Below, piece by piece: positions 1 to 11,400 of a DNA stretch of 64,000 bases; position 1 is the stretch's first letter; every line of letters starts with the position of its first letter. A program made the translations under genes and the position numbers. The stretch is from Cichorium intybus (Eukaryota > Streptophyta > Magnoliopsida > Asterales > Asteraceae), in the NCBI GenBank assembly GCA_023525715.1, contig CM042012.1:51801008-51865007 (forward strand), read 5' to 3'. The notes beneath the pieces are model-generated. The model saw only the letters and a program-made list of their open reading frames with translations. It did no database searches and had not been told where the DNA came from.

Positions 1-3000
1 GTATTTTTCCCTCATTTCACTTTCGGTCTCCCATGTCATGTCGGAACCTTTGTGATGACGCCAAAGCACTTTCACCATGCTGATCTTCTTATTTCGCAGC
101 TGTCTTGTCTTGCGGTCTAGCACCCGCTCGGGTTGTTCCGGGTATCTCAGCTTTTCATCTACCTCAATTTCAGCAAGAGGTATGTGTTGAGACTTATCAA
201 ACAAAGTTTTTCTCAAATGGGACACATGAAATACATCATGTATACCTTGAAGTTCATCAGGTAACTCCAATCTATACGCCACGGCTCCAACTCTTTGAGA
301 TATACGGAAAGGTCCAATGAAGCGAGGACTCAACTTCCCTTTCTTCCCAAAACGGATTAAGCCTTTCCAAGGGGATACTTTGAGCATTACCATATCTCCT
401 ACTTGGAATTCTATCGGTTTCACCCGTTTGTCCGCGTACTGTTTCTGTCTATTCTGAGCTACCTTCAAATTTTCGCGTATCAGTTTGATCTTTTCTTCAG
501 TCTGTGCTACAATTTCGGGTCCAGCCAACGGCCTTTCCCCAACTTCAGTCCAGCAGGTCGGAGTACGACACGGTGCTCCATACAAGGCTTCATACGGGGC
601 CATCTGAATGCTGGAATGATAGCTGTTATTGTACGCGAATTCCACCAAAGGCAAATGATCTTCCCAGCTTCCACCGAAGTCTAGGACACAAGTCCTCAAC
701 ATATCTTCCAAAGTTTGAATGGTTCTTTCACTTTGGCCATCGGTCTGCGGGTGGTATGCGGTACTCATAAGTACTTTTGTACCCAATTGATTTTGAAGAC
801 TCTGCCAAAAATGAGAAGTAAATCTACTATCTCGGTCCGATACAATCGATGCTGGTAATCCATGCCAACAAATTACCTCATCAATGTAGATTTTTGCCAA
901 TTGATCTACTCTGTACTTTTCTTTATATGGTATAAATTGTGCCGATTTGGTCAATCGATCCACAATCACCCATATAGAATCATAACCTCGCGGTGTCCGC
1001 GGCAACTTTGTCAAAAAATCCATGGTAATATGGTCCCATTTCTTCTCTGGAACCGGCAATGGTTGTATTTCCCCGTACGGTTTCTGATGATTTGACTTCA
1101 CTTGCAGACAAGTCAAACATCTTTCCACAAATCTTCCGATGTCCCTCTTCATTCCAGGCCACCAATACATCGGTTTTAACGTCCGATACAACTTGGTACT
1201 GCCCGGATGAACTGAATATCGGCTATAATGGGCATCTTCTAGAAGCAAATTCCGTGCCTCTCCTTGTTTCGGGACCCATATTCGACCTCTGAAGGTCTTC
1301 AATTTCTGAGCATTTTCTTCCAGATGCTTCAAATATCCAACCATTCGTTCGCTTTTTACATTCTCCGGCTTACATGCTTCTTCTTGAGCCAAACGGATCA
1401 ATTCTGGTAACCGCCTTACTACGCCCATACATGCAGATGAAATTTTTAGAGGAGCTTCTTTTCGGCTTAGAGCATCTGCCACCACGTTCGCCTTGCCAGG
1501 GTGGTACTGAATTTCACAATCAAAGTCTTTAAGCAGATCCATCCACCTTTGCTGTCTCATACTAAGCTCTTTCTGGTCGAAGAGGTACTTCAGACTCTTG
1601 TGATCAGTGTAAATGACAAATTTCACACCGTATAAATAATGTCTCCACAGCTTCAATGCTAGAACCACCGCAGCTAATTCCAAATCATGAACTGGATACT
1701 TCTTCTCGGCATCTTTTAATTGACGGGACGCATAGGCTATGACCCGACCTTTCTGCATTAGCACACAACCAAGACCAATTCTAGAAGCATCGCTGTAGAT
1801 CACATACTCTTCTCCGCTTTGTGGTAGTGCTAACACTGGTGCTTCACACAAAGATTGTTTCAGCTTCTGGAATGCTTCTTGCTGTTTTTCGGCCCACGTG
1901 AACTTTTCACCTTTCTTAGTTAACTTGGTCAACGGAGCAGCTATCGAAGAGAAATTCTCGACAAATCTTCTATAATAGCCTGCTAAACCAAGGAAACTTC
2001 GTATTTCAGTTGGACTCCGGGGCGGTTCCCACTTCATCACGGCCTCAATCTTTGCTGGATCAACTTTCACTCCTTCGGCATTGATTACATGGCCAAGAAA
2101 TTGGACTTCTCTTAGCCAGAAATCACACTTGGAGAATTTCGCATACAGCTTTTCTCGTCGAAGCAACTCCAATACTTGTCGCAGATGCACTTCATGTTCG
2201 GCTTGGCTTCGCGAATACACCAAAATATCATCTATAAATACTATCACCGAGGTATCAAGGAACGGTCGGCACACCCGGTTCATGAGATCCATGAATACGG
2301 CTGGAGCATTGGTTAACCCGAAAGGCATCACCAAAAACTCATAATGACCGTATCGTGTGCGAAAAGCTGTCTTTGGAACATCAGATTCCCGTATCTTCAG
2401 TTGATGGTAACCCGACCTCAGATCAATTTTTGAAAAGTAGGATGCCCCTTGTAGCTGGTCAAACAAGTCATCAATTCGTGGGAGTGGATACTTGTTCTTC
2501 ACCGTGATCTTGTTTAGTTCCCGATAGTCAATACACATGCGCATTGACCCATCTTTCTTCTTGACAAATAGAATAGGGGCTCCCCAAGGCGATGTACTCG
2601 GTCTGATGAAACCCCTGTCTAACAGTTCTTCCAGTTGCTTTCGCAGTTCCACCATCTCTGAAGGTGCTAAACGGTATGGAGCTCGAGCAACAGGAACAGC
2701 TCCCGGAATCAGTTCAATCGTGAACTCAACCTGTCGATCTGGTGGCAATCCTGGAAGTTCGTCTGGAAACACATCTGGGAACTCGTTCACCACGTTCACA
2801 TTCGCTACCCCTACTTTAATCAGTTGAGCCACCGATACATAAGCTAGATATGACATCCCTCCTTTACTGATACAGCTTCGGGCTTGAGCAAAAGAGATGA
2901 CTGGCATTCGCAATCGAGGTCGTTCACCTTGAATCTTTATCCATTTTCCATCTGGCGATAATATTGTGATGTTTTTATTTCTGCAATCCATGTTAGCATA

Positions 3001-4593
3001 ATTCGTTGCTAACCAATCCATCCCCACAATCACACCAAATTCATTGGTAGTCATCGGCTTCAAATCTATAGGGAAGACGGTCCCGTAGATTTTAAGCTGA
3101 CAACCTTCCAGATGTTCAGAAACCCAAACATATCGGCCGTCCGCTATAGCTACTTCTAGACTTTCGTCCATTGGTGTTAACGGTACATTCAGGCGAGGCA
3201 ACAAAGACTCCGATACAAAACAGTGTGTTGCTCCTGGATCAAATATAACATATACAGGTATGGTATTGAGAGTAAAGATACCTGTAATCACATCTGTCTT
3301 CTCACGGGCTTCCTCCACAGTCATCTGGAAAGCTCGTGAGGCCACCGGTCGTCCCCTGTTCTTCGGCTCTTCCTTCTTCCCCACTGGATCGTCTCTAGGT
3401 CTTTCACTGTATACACCAGATTTCAGTTGGGGACAGTTCAAGCGAATATGATCCGTAGCCCCACATTGGAAACACCTACGGTCCGCCCGACAGTCCCGTG
3501 TAGAATGACCCGTTTTTCCGCAATTTCGGCAGCTAACTGGCCCAGTATCACTGCGACAACTGCCCGTGTGCCTTTTTCTGCATTTTTTGCACCACTTTCC
3601 TTCATCTTTCTGGCCCTTTCCCCTTGACCCGGATTGTTGCGACTTTTTCTGAGGCGTCCAACCTTGGTCTTCCGCCTTTCGTTTCGTTTCCAAGACTTTC
3701 TTTTCGTCTTCCTGTCGCTTCAGTTCTGTTTCTCTTTCCGTGGCTCGATCCACCACTTGCCGGAAAGTAGTTAGTTTCAACGGTTGCACAATTTCTCTAA
3801 TTCGGGTTGTCAACCCCCGAACATACTTGTCGATCTTTCTCTTTTCAGTGTAGATATGATGTTCCGCAAACCTAGCTTTCTCCAGAAAGCTAAGAGTATA
3901 TTCCTGAACAGATCGGGAACCCTGTTCCAGATGCAGGAATTCATCCTCCAGCTTCTGAATAGCTACTTCTGAGCAGTATTCTTCATTAAACTTTGTCTTG
4001 AATTGCTCCCAAGGTATCGATTGGGATGAATCAAGATCCAGTGATTTGTAGTAGGTTTGCCACCAATGTAGTACACCGCTTGTAAGTTGGTTCGTGGCAA
4101 ATTCCACTTTATCATCATCCGCACACTTGCTTACTCGGAACACCTTCTCAATATGCATGATCCATTCCATAGCTTTGACTGGATCATCTGTCCCCGAGAA
4201 TTCCTTTGGTTTACAACCAAGGAAGGATTTATACGTACACCCAACTTTCTTTATCGAGGCTTCCCCACCTTGAGTTTCCTTTACTGCCCGGGCACGACTT
4301 TCTCCCTGTCTTTCATCTTCTGGCGGTCTGTCCTGAACACTTTTTGCAGCCTCTTCAGTAGGATCAGGATTGGCACTCGGATTAGGATTGCCACTCGGGT
4401 TGGGATTATTCGATAATTCTGGCATCATTTGCCTAACCACTTCTTCCACTATAGCCCTAATATCAGGTGGATTTTGTCCCACCGGTTCCCTTGCTGGTGC
4501 TCTTCGCCCAACAGAGCCGCGTGACCTAGCTGGTCCACTTCTTGCAGTTCCACGCGAATTCGCACCAGTAGGATTGCTTCGTGTATTTCTCAT
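1..4593 (-). CDS. Ty3/gypsy gag-pol polyprotein, chromodomain type, 3' end cut by window edge
   Basis: Reading the minus strand from the ATG at 4593-4591 gives one open frame of 1531 codons that runs off the left edge in phase; I saw no stop or frameshift. Order: gag (HIEKVF, WWQTYY), two CX2CX4HX4C zinc knuckles near residues 355-387, aspartic protease with DPGA at 3229-3240 (residue 452), reverse transcriptase with FIDD (about 788), RNase H (YSDAS about 935, TDHKS), integrase with a zinc-binding HHCC and intact first catalytic Asp (MDF, about 1192), SDRD and QSERT, a GPF module near 1427 and a chromodomain-like tail ending KVLWRHHKGS...TWE. Comparison with the ends of the other polyproteins here suggests only a few residues are missing. 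It would make virus-like-particle proteins and the replication and integration enzymes of a chromovirus (Tekay/Del-like by motif; clade inferred). Protease has Pro after the catalytic Asp where Ser or Thr is usual. Transcription should start in the LTR at 4747-6766. Confidence 0.93.
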   Translation of the reverse strand, partial: MRNTRSNPTGANSRGTARSGPARSRGSVGRRAPAREPVGQNPPDIRAIVEEVVRQMMPELSNNPNPSGNPNPSANPDPTEEAAKSVQDRPPEDERQGESRARAVKETQGGEASIKKVGCTYKSFLGCKPKEFSGTDDPVKAMEWIMHIEKVFRVSKCADDDKVEFATNQLTSGVLHWWQTYYKSLDLDSSQSIPWEQFKTKFNEEYCSEVAIQKLEDEFLHLEQGSRSVQEYTLSFLEKARFAEHHIYTEKRKIDKYVRGLTTRIREIVQPLKLTTFRQVVDRATERETELKRQEDEKKVLETKRKAEDQGWTPQKKSQQSGSRGKGQKDEGKWCKKCRKRHTGSCRSDTGPVSCRNCGKTGHSTRDCRADRRCFQCGATDHIRLNCPQLKSGVYSERPRDDPVGKKEEPKNRGRPVASRAFQMTVEEAREKTDVITGIFTLNTIPVYVIFDPGATHCFVSESLLPRLNVPLTPMDESLEVAIADGRYVWVSEHLEGCQLKIYGTVFPIDLKPMTTNEFGVIVGMDWLATNYANMDCRNKNITILSPDGKWIKIQGERPRLRMPVISFAQARSCISKGGMSYLAYVSVAQLIKVGVANVNVVNEFPDVFPDELPGLPPDRQVEFTIELIPGAVPVARAPYRLAPSEMVELRKQLEELLDRGFIRPSTSPWGAPILFVKKKDGSMRMCIDYRELNKITVKNKYPLPRIDDLFDQLQGASYFSKIDLRSGYHQLKIRESDVPKTAFRTRYGHYEFLVMPFGLTNAPAVFMDLMNRVCRPFLDTSVIVFIDDILVYSRSQAEHEVHLRQVLELLRREKLYAKFSKCDFWLREVQFLGHVINAEGVKVDPAKIEAVMKWEPPRSPTEIRSFLGLAGYYRRFVENFSSIAAPLTKLTKKGEKFTWAEKQQEAFQKLKQSLCEAPVLALPQSGEEYVIYSDASRIGLGCVLMQKGRVIAYASRQLKDAEKKYPVHDLELAAVVLALKLWRHYLYGVKFVIYTDHKSLKYLFDQKELSMRQQRWMDLLKDFDCEIQYHPGKANVVADALSRKEAPLKISSACMGVVRRLPELIRLAQEEACKPENVKSERMVGYLKHLEENAQKLKTFRGRIWVPKQGEARNLLLEDAHYSRYSVHPGSTKLYRTLKPMYWWPGMKRDIGRFVERCLTCLQVKSNHQKPYGEIQPLPVPEKKWDHITMDFLTKLPRTPRGYDSIWVIVDRLTKSAQFIPYKEKYRVDQLAKIYIDEVICWHGLPASIVSDRDSRFTSHFWQSLQNQLGTKVLMSTAYHPQTDGQSERTIQTLEDMLRTCVLDFGGSWEDHLPLVEFAYNNSYHSSIQMAPYEALYGAPCRTPTCWTEVGERPLAGPEIVAQTEEKIKLIRENLKVAQNRQKQYADKRVKPIEFQVGDMVMLKVSPWKGLIRFGKKGKLSPRFIGPFRISQRVGAVAYRLELPDELQGIHDVFHVSHLRKTLFDKSQHIPLAEIEVDEKLRYPEQPERVLDRKTRQLRNKKISMVKVLWRHHKGSDMTWETESEMREKY

Positions 4594-4746
4594 ACTTCAA
4601 ATTTTCAGCAAACCGTTAGATTACATATGTAATAATAAACTTATATATATCTAACAGTCCGTTTATCTGTTCTTCTCTCAAGGTTTAAGTCCAGGAATCT
4701 AATCTAAGACACCTAGTTCACTTAAACCACGGCTCTGATACCAACT
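4594..4746 (-). other. Leader and primer-binding site of the left gypsy element
   Basis: On the minus strand the LTR end GTGTTACA is followed after a short spacer by TGGTATCAGAGC (plus-strand positions 4732-4743), complementary to the 3' end of plant initiator tRNA-Met. The remaining about 140 bases up to the gag ATG contain no frame of note. This is the minus-strand DNA priming site for reverse transcription. Confidence 0.9.
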
Positions 4747-6766
4747 TGTAACACCCGACTTATTAACAAAAACACCCCAAAAATTTTTTATTTTTCAAAC
4801 CAAATATTTTACAAATAAAACCATAAGTATGGGGTATTAGTTAACAAAATACGAGTACAAGTGTATCACGAAGTACAATACATAAATATTATACATTCTT
4901 CAAGCCGGGTCGTTACTTCAAATGCTAATTCCTCAGTCATGGACTTTGTCTTTTCCCTTGGCAGGGTCACGCTCACCTGCAGGGACATATCAATAAAACT
5001 GTGAGCTATAAAGCCCAATGAGTAATCAAATCAAGAATAACATGTATAAGAATAAAATTCTCTATACAAAGTCAAATATGTACTATCATGTAATACAAAA
5101 TCAAATATGGCTCACGGGTTAGCCCGCTGTTGCCGTGGCTCACGGGTTAGCCCGCTGTTGCCTAGACTCACGGGTTAGCCCGCTGTTGTCTATATAAATT
5201 CAACTCATCGAAATAAACTGTGGCTCACGGGTTAGCCCGCTGTTGCCTAGACTCACGGGTTAGCCCGCTGTTGTCTATATAACAGTTTACATAGATATAT
5301 TGACTCACAGTTCCGTTCTTGTCTATAAAGACTCACGGCTTATCTGGTCTTGTCATATCATATCATAAATCCGTCATTTTTCGTCCCCAAAACTGTTCTC
5401 AATTCGCAGCTGCTCATTTATCATTGTCACATCAAACACGAGTGAGATTACTCACCTGAAGGATTGCTACTACTAGCTTTTGTCGTTTCTCGCCTTGAAA
5501 TGAAATCCGCAAGATTTTGTCCCGTACCTATAATTCCATTCATTTCACAATAATTATAGGTTAATATACCATTCCAGTTGGTTCTAATGCACAAGAGTCT
5601 AATATAAGACTAATTCCAAGCATTAACCATTGGTATAAAAATTTAATACACTTCCCGAAATACGCGTATTCTACTACAGTACTTTCGGGAGGTCGTATCC
5701 GTATTCCGATAATTTTCCATGAAGTTTTACAACATATTAGGCCTATGTTTAAAATTTCAGGTCAATCGGATAAGCCTAACATAATAATCAAACATGGAAA
5801 ATGCACCAAATTTTAACAGGAGGTTTTATGGTTTCTGCCTCGACCCGCGCCGCGCCCAGTGTGAGAGCCGCGTCGCGCCTGCTGCTGGCAGGTCCAGAAA
5901 ACTCCGATTTAATGCTTTAAAATCCCATTTTCTCTTGTTAAGTCCTTAATTCTTGACTTAATTAGTAGGGAATTTTTCCAGGACCAAAACCCTTTACTAG
6001 TAACAAGTTTTAAACCATTGAGGAATCAAATTCAAACCCATTTCCACAATTTCCCGTTTTTGCATTTTTGATCCAAAACCGAAATTATTGAATTCTACTT
6101 GCTTCTAATGATTTCTTTCAGTCATTATAGCATCTAGAACTCATTTTAATCCATTAGAATCATGTTTATCACAAGAATTCATAATTTAGGGTTCTTGATC
6201 AAAATCCAAATTCTTGAACAATAGCAACCTACTTCCATTTTCTTGAATTAAGTCCTTTTTAGTATGACTTATTGGAAGTATTGAGTTACTTATCACATAA
6301 TTTCATAACTGAAATTGCACACTTCAGTTTCTATAAAAATTCCTCAAGAACAAACTATCAAGAACTTGGAATACTTACCTTTCAAGCTTCCAATTCCTCA
6401 CTTAAATGCTACAATCCGATTCCTAGCTTTAATTCTTCAAGAAAACTCCAAGTTTCTGAAATCGATCACTCCAAAACCCTCTCCCGATGCTTCCAGATTT
6501 TCTGCACATGTGAGAGAGCTTGTCCCACTATTTATACTTCCAGAAATCGCAGTTTAGTCACTGGAGTTGTTATTCTTGAAGTTTTGCCACATTTTACAAA
6601 TTAAATGACAAAAATCAAAGTATTATAACATTTTAAGTCCAAGACTCAAAATATTTTTACCAAACAAGTCCTTTTTGTCAAAAAGACCAAATTACCCTTT
6701 TGAGGTAAAATGACCGTTTTGCCCTTTTTATTATAATTCCATAATAAAATAAGTTTTGGCGTTACA
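4747..6766 (-). mobile_element. 5' LTR of the left gypsy element
   Basis: A 2020-bp LTR bounded by TGTAAC at 4747 and GTTACA at 6766, next to the primer-binding site. Read on the minus strand it has a TATA box (TATAAATA, 6529-6536), a strong donor-like AAAG|GTAAGTAT (intron bases 6378-6373), a candidate acceptor TATAG, a 72-nt candidate exon (5527-5456) ending CAG|GTGAGTA, an array of short hairpins (5109-5354) and a CTGCAG acceptor-like site before 4976. A GC-rich patch (CCGCGCCGCG-like, about 5835-5895) stands out from the AT-rich surroundings. The TATA box implies a short U3 of about 235 nt and a long transcribed R-U5. The partner LTR is outside the window, so age and target duplication cannot be read. 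Confidence 0.88.
5109..5354 (-). repeat. Seven-unit hairpin array inside the LTR
   Basis: Five near-identical units (TCACGGGTTAGCCCGCTGTT core, itself containing CGGG/CCCG) and two diverged ones. Each core is closed by complementary triplets: GGC/GCC in units 1, 2 and 4, and GAC/GTC in units 3, 5, 6 and 7, extended to TAGAC/GTCTA in units 3 and 5. The closing pairs change together while the core stays constant. The array lies between a GGTGAGTA motif and a CAG acceptor-like site. Confidence 0.85.
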
Positions 6767-7860
6767 TTAAAGGAATTAATGGTCGTCAATAATGACACAG
6801 ACATTGTTAGCTATATTAGAGTCTTTTGTCGTCAATTAGTTTCCACACTTCCAACATATTGGAATATTTTGTGACTTTTTCTTCTTTCATTTCTCGCATG
6901 TCAAAACCATTTGACAAAGTATAATTGCTACGTTCTAGTCTTTTCTATTTAAACGGAAGTTTCCTAGTAACATCTGCATAATTCATTGTCTCTTTCCCAT
7001 ACATCTGAATGGGTTTCATATGCTCATAAGAAGATGTCAAAGATAATGTGAGCCTCAATGTTTTATCTCTTCTTTAATCTTCACCTTGATAGCTTTCGAT
7101 TCCCAACAAAAAATTATTAAGGACACTTGGATGATCTAAAATTTGTGTAACTCCATTTATATGAAGAGTATGAAACTATTCTAGAGATACAACTGATTCA
7201 AGATGCCTTTTCCATGATATAACTCCCAATCTTCACCTAAAGATCATTTGTCGATAATATCCTACGTATATTTGCGTAACATTCTTTGCAAAAACAAAGG
7301 TTGGTTCCCTTCCCAAATGCCTTGTGTAATGCAGATTGAATCAACACCTCCTTGACTTGAGGTTACCACAAACCAAAGTTGATCCTTCCATCATATTTCT
7401 CTACATCAAATCTTATTGTACTGAACATTGACATCGTATCCGAATCTCAAAAAGGGTATTATATGCTAGAAAAATATGCACCAAGCCTATAAGTAACACA
7501 CCCGACAAAGGATTCCCAGAACAGAGTGGTGGATCACAATGGACACGCTTAAATACCAAGTCATTTCTAGTCGGAATCTTCCCTAGACATGTATGTACTC
7601 ATTGCTCATATATAATTCTATCGTACACAAATAGTCAAACTGGATCCTAGTTTATAATGGAGAAGATTAGACCAACTGCAACCATGGAGCATACTGTGAA
7701 CCTTCAAAGTACTGAGACATCCTCCAATACAATCAATAGAAATTCGTTTCTGATGTGGAAGATTCGATAAAACTGCAACCATGGAACATATTACAAACCT
7801 ACAACCATGGAACATATTACAAACCTCTAGTACCAAAACCTCCCCCAAACTTGGAGCTTT
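6767..7860 (-). pseudogene. Ty1/copia gag relic and leader
   Basis: On the minus strand, positions about 7413-7366 read KFDVEKYDGRINFGLW, followed by a stop where copia gag normally has Gln, then PQVKEVLIQSALHKAFGK, the conserved start of copia gag. Further on come LPSSYEH-like and YGKETM words (about 7050-6970), a CWKCGN fragment of the zinc knuckle (about 6855) and a KDSNIANN-like stretch up to the gypsy LTR boundary. Many stops and frameshifts show it is dead. The rest of pol is not to the right; it was presumably separated by the gypsy insertion at 6766. About 7420-7858 is leader without a frame and contains a 27-bp direct duplication (about 7776-7829). Confidence 0.72.
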
Positions 7861-8019
7861 GATACCACTTGTTAAGAAAACTTTAAGAATCCCCAACAAC
7901 CATCTTGAAGCTAATAAGAGAGAAAACAATTAAACACAAGAATATACATGAAAAACTTTAAAACCAAAAAATACCACAAGCTTCCAAAGAAAAAAAATCA
8001 ACTATATATAATTGTAACA
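7858..8019 (-). mobile_element. Copia 5' LTR remnant with primer-binding site
   Basis: The minus strand reads ...TTAACA, then AG and TGGTATCAAAGC (plus positions 7857-7868), a one-mismatch initiator tRNA-Met primer site. The LTR begins at 7870 (TGTTA) and may end at the TAACA at 8015-8019, giving about 150 bp. The outer end is uncertain. Confidence 0.55.
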
Positions 8020-8484
8020 AATTATCATATATTGGATATTTCTTTTTAAAATATCAACTATACGATTCATGAGGCCATTTCCCCTGCATTTACAACGTAC
8101 GACCTAAAATGTTATTGAATACTTCTAGATTTTGTTTACTACAATAAAGAAGATGGTTTTTTTCCATTGGTTTCACAATTAGAGTTTATTTATCCAAGGA
8201 ATTTACTCATACTCACACATGTAAACCGAAGCATCAAAATCTGTATCTATTTTTTTAATTTTTTTACACTGCTATTTTGCTAGTTTTATTTATAAAATCT
8301 TGCTATTCATAAAAAATAGAAAAAAAAAAAACCAAAGCATCTGAACAAATAATTTCGATGAATAGAATAAAATTAATATTTTATTACATTTAATCAACAA
8401 CATGAGCATAATTTGTAAATAATTTCTTTTCTTGAAATATTAAAAAATAGATTTTAATAAATCTCTGACCAGTAGCAAATTCAT
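8020..8484. other. AT-rich spacer, nothing recognised
   Basis: Low-complexity AT-rich DNA with several A and T runs. I see no frame, RNA gene or clear repeat boundary. Confidence 0.5.
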
Positions 8485-8493
8485 AAAAATTTG

Positions 8494-9437
8494 GGTGAAA
8501 TTCGTATATACCTTGGTAAACATAAAAATATCATATTCGTCCGATCTTAAACTTAAAAATCGTAAATACCCGTCTTAAGTTTTAAAATATCATATTTATC
8601 CAAATTTTAATTTTAATCATTTTTTAAGATTTTATAATCAATTTTCATATTTCATTATCATTTTCATTTAAGATAAAAACACTAAATTGACTTTATTACC
8701 CCTCCTTCAATTGAACAATCTAAAATGTTATAAATCCATCCTTCATGTATAGTTTACACATACCTTGCAGCTTCAATTGAACAATCTAAAATGTTATAAA
8801 TCCAAAAATCCCCAATTGCCCAAAAAATAAATCTAAAATTAGATTTCAATCATATGATTTCTGCTCCAAAATAATAAAAAATTAGAAAAAAGAAAAAGAT
8901 GGGAGAAGTGTTAATGGATTTACGATTGTTTATTTATGGTTAGTTTTGAGGTTCTACCACAATTCACCATCTCCTAGGTCATTTTGAATAATTTGACCAA
9001 ATTAAATTTATGGATGAAAGATACGAAACAAACAAAACTCAGAATTCATAAAGAAACCACTTCCACACTAGAAGGGAAGGAAGTAGGAGTTGGTGGATTA
9101 AGATAGAATTAACCAATCGATGCATAAAGAAGCATGCTCAAGCTTCAAATTCCAAAATTTAAAATTATAATCAATAGCGGCCTCAAACACAGACGATTTC
9201 TCGATCAGCCAAAAGGGTTAAGAAAAGGAGGGGTACTAAGGTCATTTAGTGTTTTATCCTAAATTAAAATGATAATGAAATATAAAAATTCATTATAAAA
9301 TCTTAAAAAAAGTTCAAAATTAAAATTTGGATAAATACGATATTTTAAATCTTAATATGGGTATTTAGATATTTAAGTTTAAGGTCAGACAAATATGATA
9401 TTTTTATATTTACCAATGGTACATAGGAAATTCACCC
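8494..9437. mobile_element. Mutator-like nonautonomous TIR element, 944 bp
   Basis: Inverted repeats of about 213 bp (8494-8707 and 9225-9437) start GGGTGAA and pair along their length with scattered differences. They are flanked by TAAAAATTT (8485-8493) and TAAAAATAT (9438-9446), an 8 of 9 match with the 9-bp duplication typical of Mutator-like elements. The interior has no coding frame but carries a 33-bp direct repeat (about 8705-8737 and 8771-8803). No transposase, so movement would have needed a helper. Confidence 0.85.
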
Positions 9438-9446
9438 TAAAAATAT

Positions 9447-9720
9447 ACCCCAGGGCACTCTACACATTGAACTAAAAAAATACAGTCCAAACATGTTCTC
9501 TAATATTATACCTAACAAATAATTACTTAAAAAGATTTCAACAGACTATAAATTTTCATTATCAAGCCCATATGGGATGCTAATTAGAAAACGCATTACA
9601 TGACACAAAAAAAAAATCCCACTTTTGTAAGAATTCATGGATTTCTTTCTGATTTTATAGGACACCTATTGTATCCAAGTGATGTGGTATATGGACACAC
9701 AACTTTTCCATCTTTAACCA
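9447..9720. other. Spacer between two DNA transposons
   Basis: About 270 bases of AT-rich sequence with no supported feature. Confidence 0.5.
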
Positions 9721-10025
9721 TTAGGCCTTCAGGTGTGTCTTCTCTCCTCCTTTCACTTTTTGTTTGCCACCTCAGCATCCAGTCAGCATTTCTCTCTCAT
9801 TGTTTTATCCCCGGAAATGGTCATCTCTCACTACCTCTCACTTTTAATTTAAAAAACAAAATAAAAATAGAAAAAAACACAATAAATAATTTCATAAACT
9901 AAATTAAAATAAAACTAAATTAAACTTAAATTTAAAATTACAACTAAAAATAAAAAACGACAACTTACGTAAACTAAAAATAAAAAACGACAAACATTAC
10001 CTTAAACTAAAATAAAAAACTAAAA

Positions 10026-11185
10026 CTACATCCCGTATTTTTTGACGATGTAGTTTTTCAATTTTAACGCCAACTCGAGAGCGGTGCCGGTGAGATACTC
10101 GGTGGGTTGCATCAAGACTAGCATGTCAAGTGCCCGGTCCTTGTTCTCGCGGGACGTTTTTCTCGCCAATATTTCCTCTTCGGTGGATTTGACGTGCGTT
10201 GAAATGGTTGACAAAAGTTGATCAAATTTTTCGTTAACGTCATCCATTTTTCTGTTGTTCACCGAACTCGACGACGCCGCGGCTTTTCCTTTCATTTTCG
10301 CCCGATTACGGCCCATCGGTCTTTCAAAATCATCAGGAATTTCGTCAACGTCGGCCCCGATATGTGCATCCGAATACGTCGTGTATTGCATCTCGGATGT
10401 TTTCGAACGTTTTGACCCATGTGTCGGTGTCGGATCGGTCCCGACCCCCTTCCACATTGGGTATTGGCGGACCACCTCCCAAAAAGCCATATGTCGAAAC
10501 GGTTTACCCTTGTTGTCGTGTTGGTAAACCGTAAGAGCTTTTTTGAGAATGTCTTGATCGCTCTCGTCGGATTCGCGTTGCCCCATAAAGTTAACGAACA
10601 ACCCGTTAAATTTATTCGCATAACCGTTAACGACTCGAAATTTAGTCGTCAACGTATCTTTGGAACGATAAAATTCATGTCCCAAATTTTGGTGAAAAAC
10701 TACGCGAATTGTCTCCCAAAAATGTGCTTTTGATTGAGCGTTTTCGGCTTCGCAATCCTTGGAAACGGCAACCCAAGAACGGGCTAGCATAACCTCTTCA
10801 TCTTGCGTCCACGCTTAAGCGGGAGCAGGACCGGTGAGTTTCTTTCAGCTTTTTCGTTGAAGCGGGATTTCTTCAAGCTCGGATTCCTCGAAATCCTCCG
10901 GTTGTGTCTCCGGCGCCGCATCGTCGCTCGAATCGGAAGTGTCGATATATTGCGGTTGTGGCTCCGTAAAAGCCGCAGAAGGTCCCCCGGTAGGTGTCCG
11001 AAAAACGGGTTGAAGGGCGATTGCGGGTATTGGAATTGTGGGGGCATCGATTGGTATTGGAATTGAGGTGGGGAAAAAAACGCTCGCTCCATTTGCGGAA
11101 TGTACGGAGCGGGTTCCGGTGACGATTGCGGGAAGATATTCTTCGCAGTTTTTGACTTTCGTTGGGATGATTGTCTGAGAGCCAT
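10026..11185 (-). pseudogene. Harbinger ORF1 (Myb/SANT-like, NAM-associated) pseudogene
   Basis: The start at 11185 gives MALRQSSQRKSK and a Gln/Pro/Phe-rich N-terminus. A one-base shift near a T run at about 10997 and two in-frame stops (about 10845 and 10815) separate it from a clean 254-codon stretch starting at 10790: LARSWVAVSKD, FWETIRVVFHQ, FNGLFVNFM, PFRHMAFWEVVRQYPMW, then an acidic and basic linker and a coiled-coil-like C-terminus (NEKFDQLLSTI, TEEEILARK, ELALKLKNYIVKKYG). This order is that of the trihelix/SANT ORF1 protein of plant PIF/Harbinger elements, which assists the separate transposase. Similar proteins are often mislabelled as glutathione transferases in plant annotations. 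With the lesions repaired it would be about 387 codons; as it stands it is not functional. Confidence 0.8.
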
Positions 11186-11259
11186 TTGGTTTTTTTTTTT
11201 GAGAATGTTTGGAAAAGTTGGGAGATTATGAGATGTAAAGTGTGAAATGTTTGTGTTTG

Positions 11260-11400
<141 letters not shown>

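Noticed and set aside
5109..5354. CRISPR-like array of short repeats
   Set aside because: It sits inside an LTR of a plant retrotransposon; spacers are short, irregular and partly absent, and there are no cas genes.
7618..7929. 103-codon minus-strand frame
   Set aside because: It spans the copia primer site and LTR start; a chance frame through a relic leader.
9600..9902. 100-codon plus-strand frame
   Set aside because: It crosses the Harbinger element boundary at 9721-9724, so it cannot be one ancestral gene.
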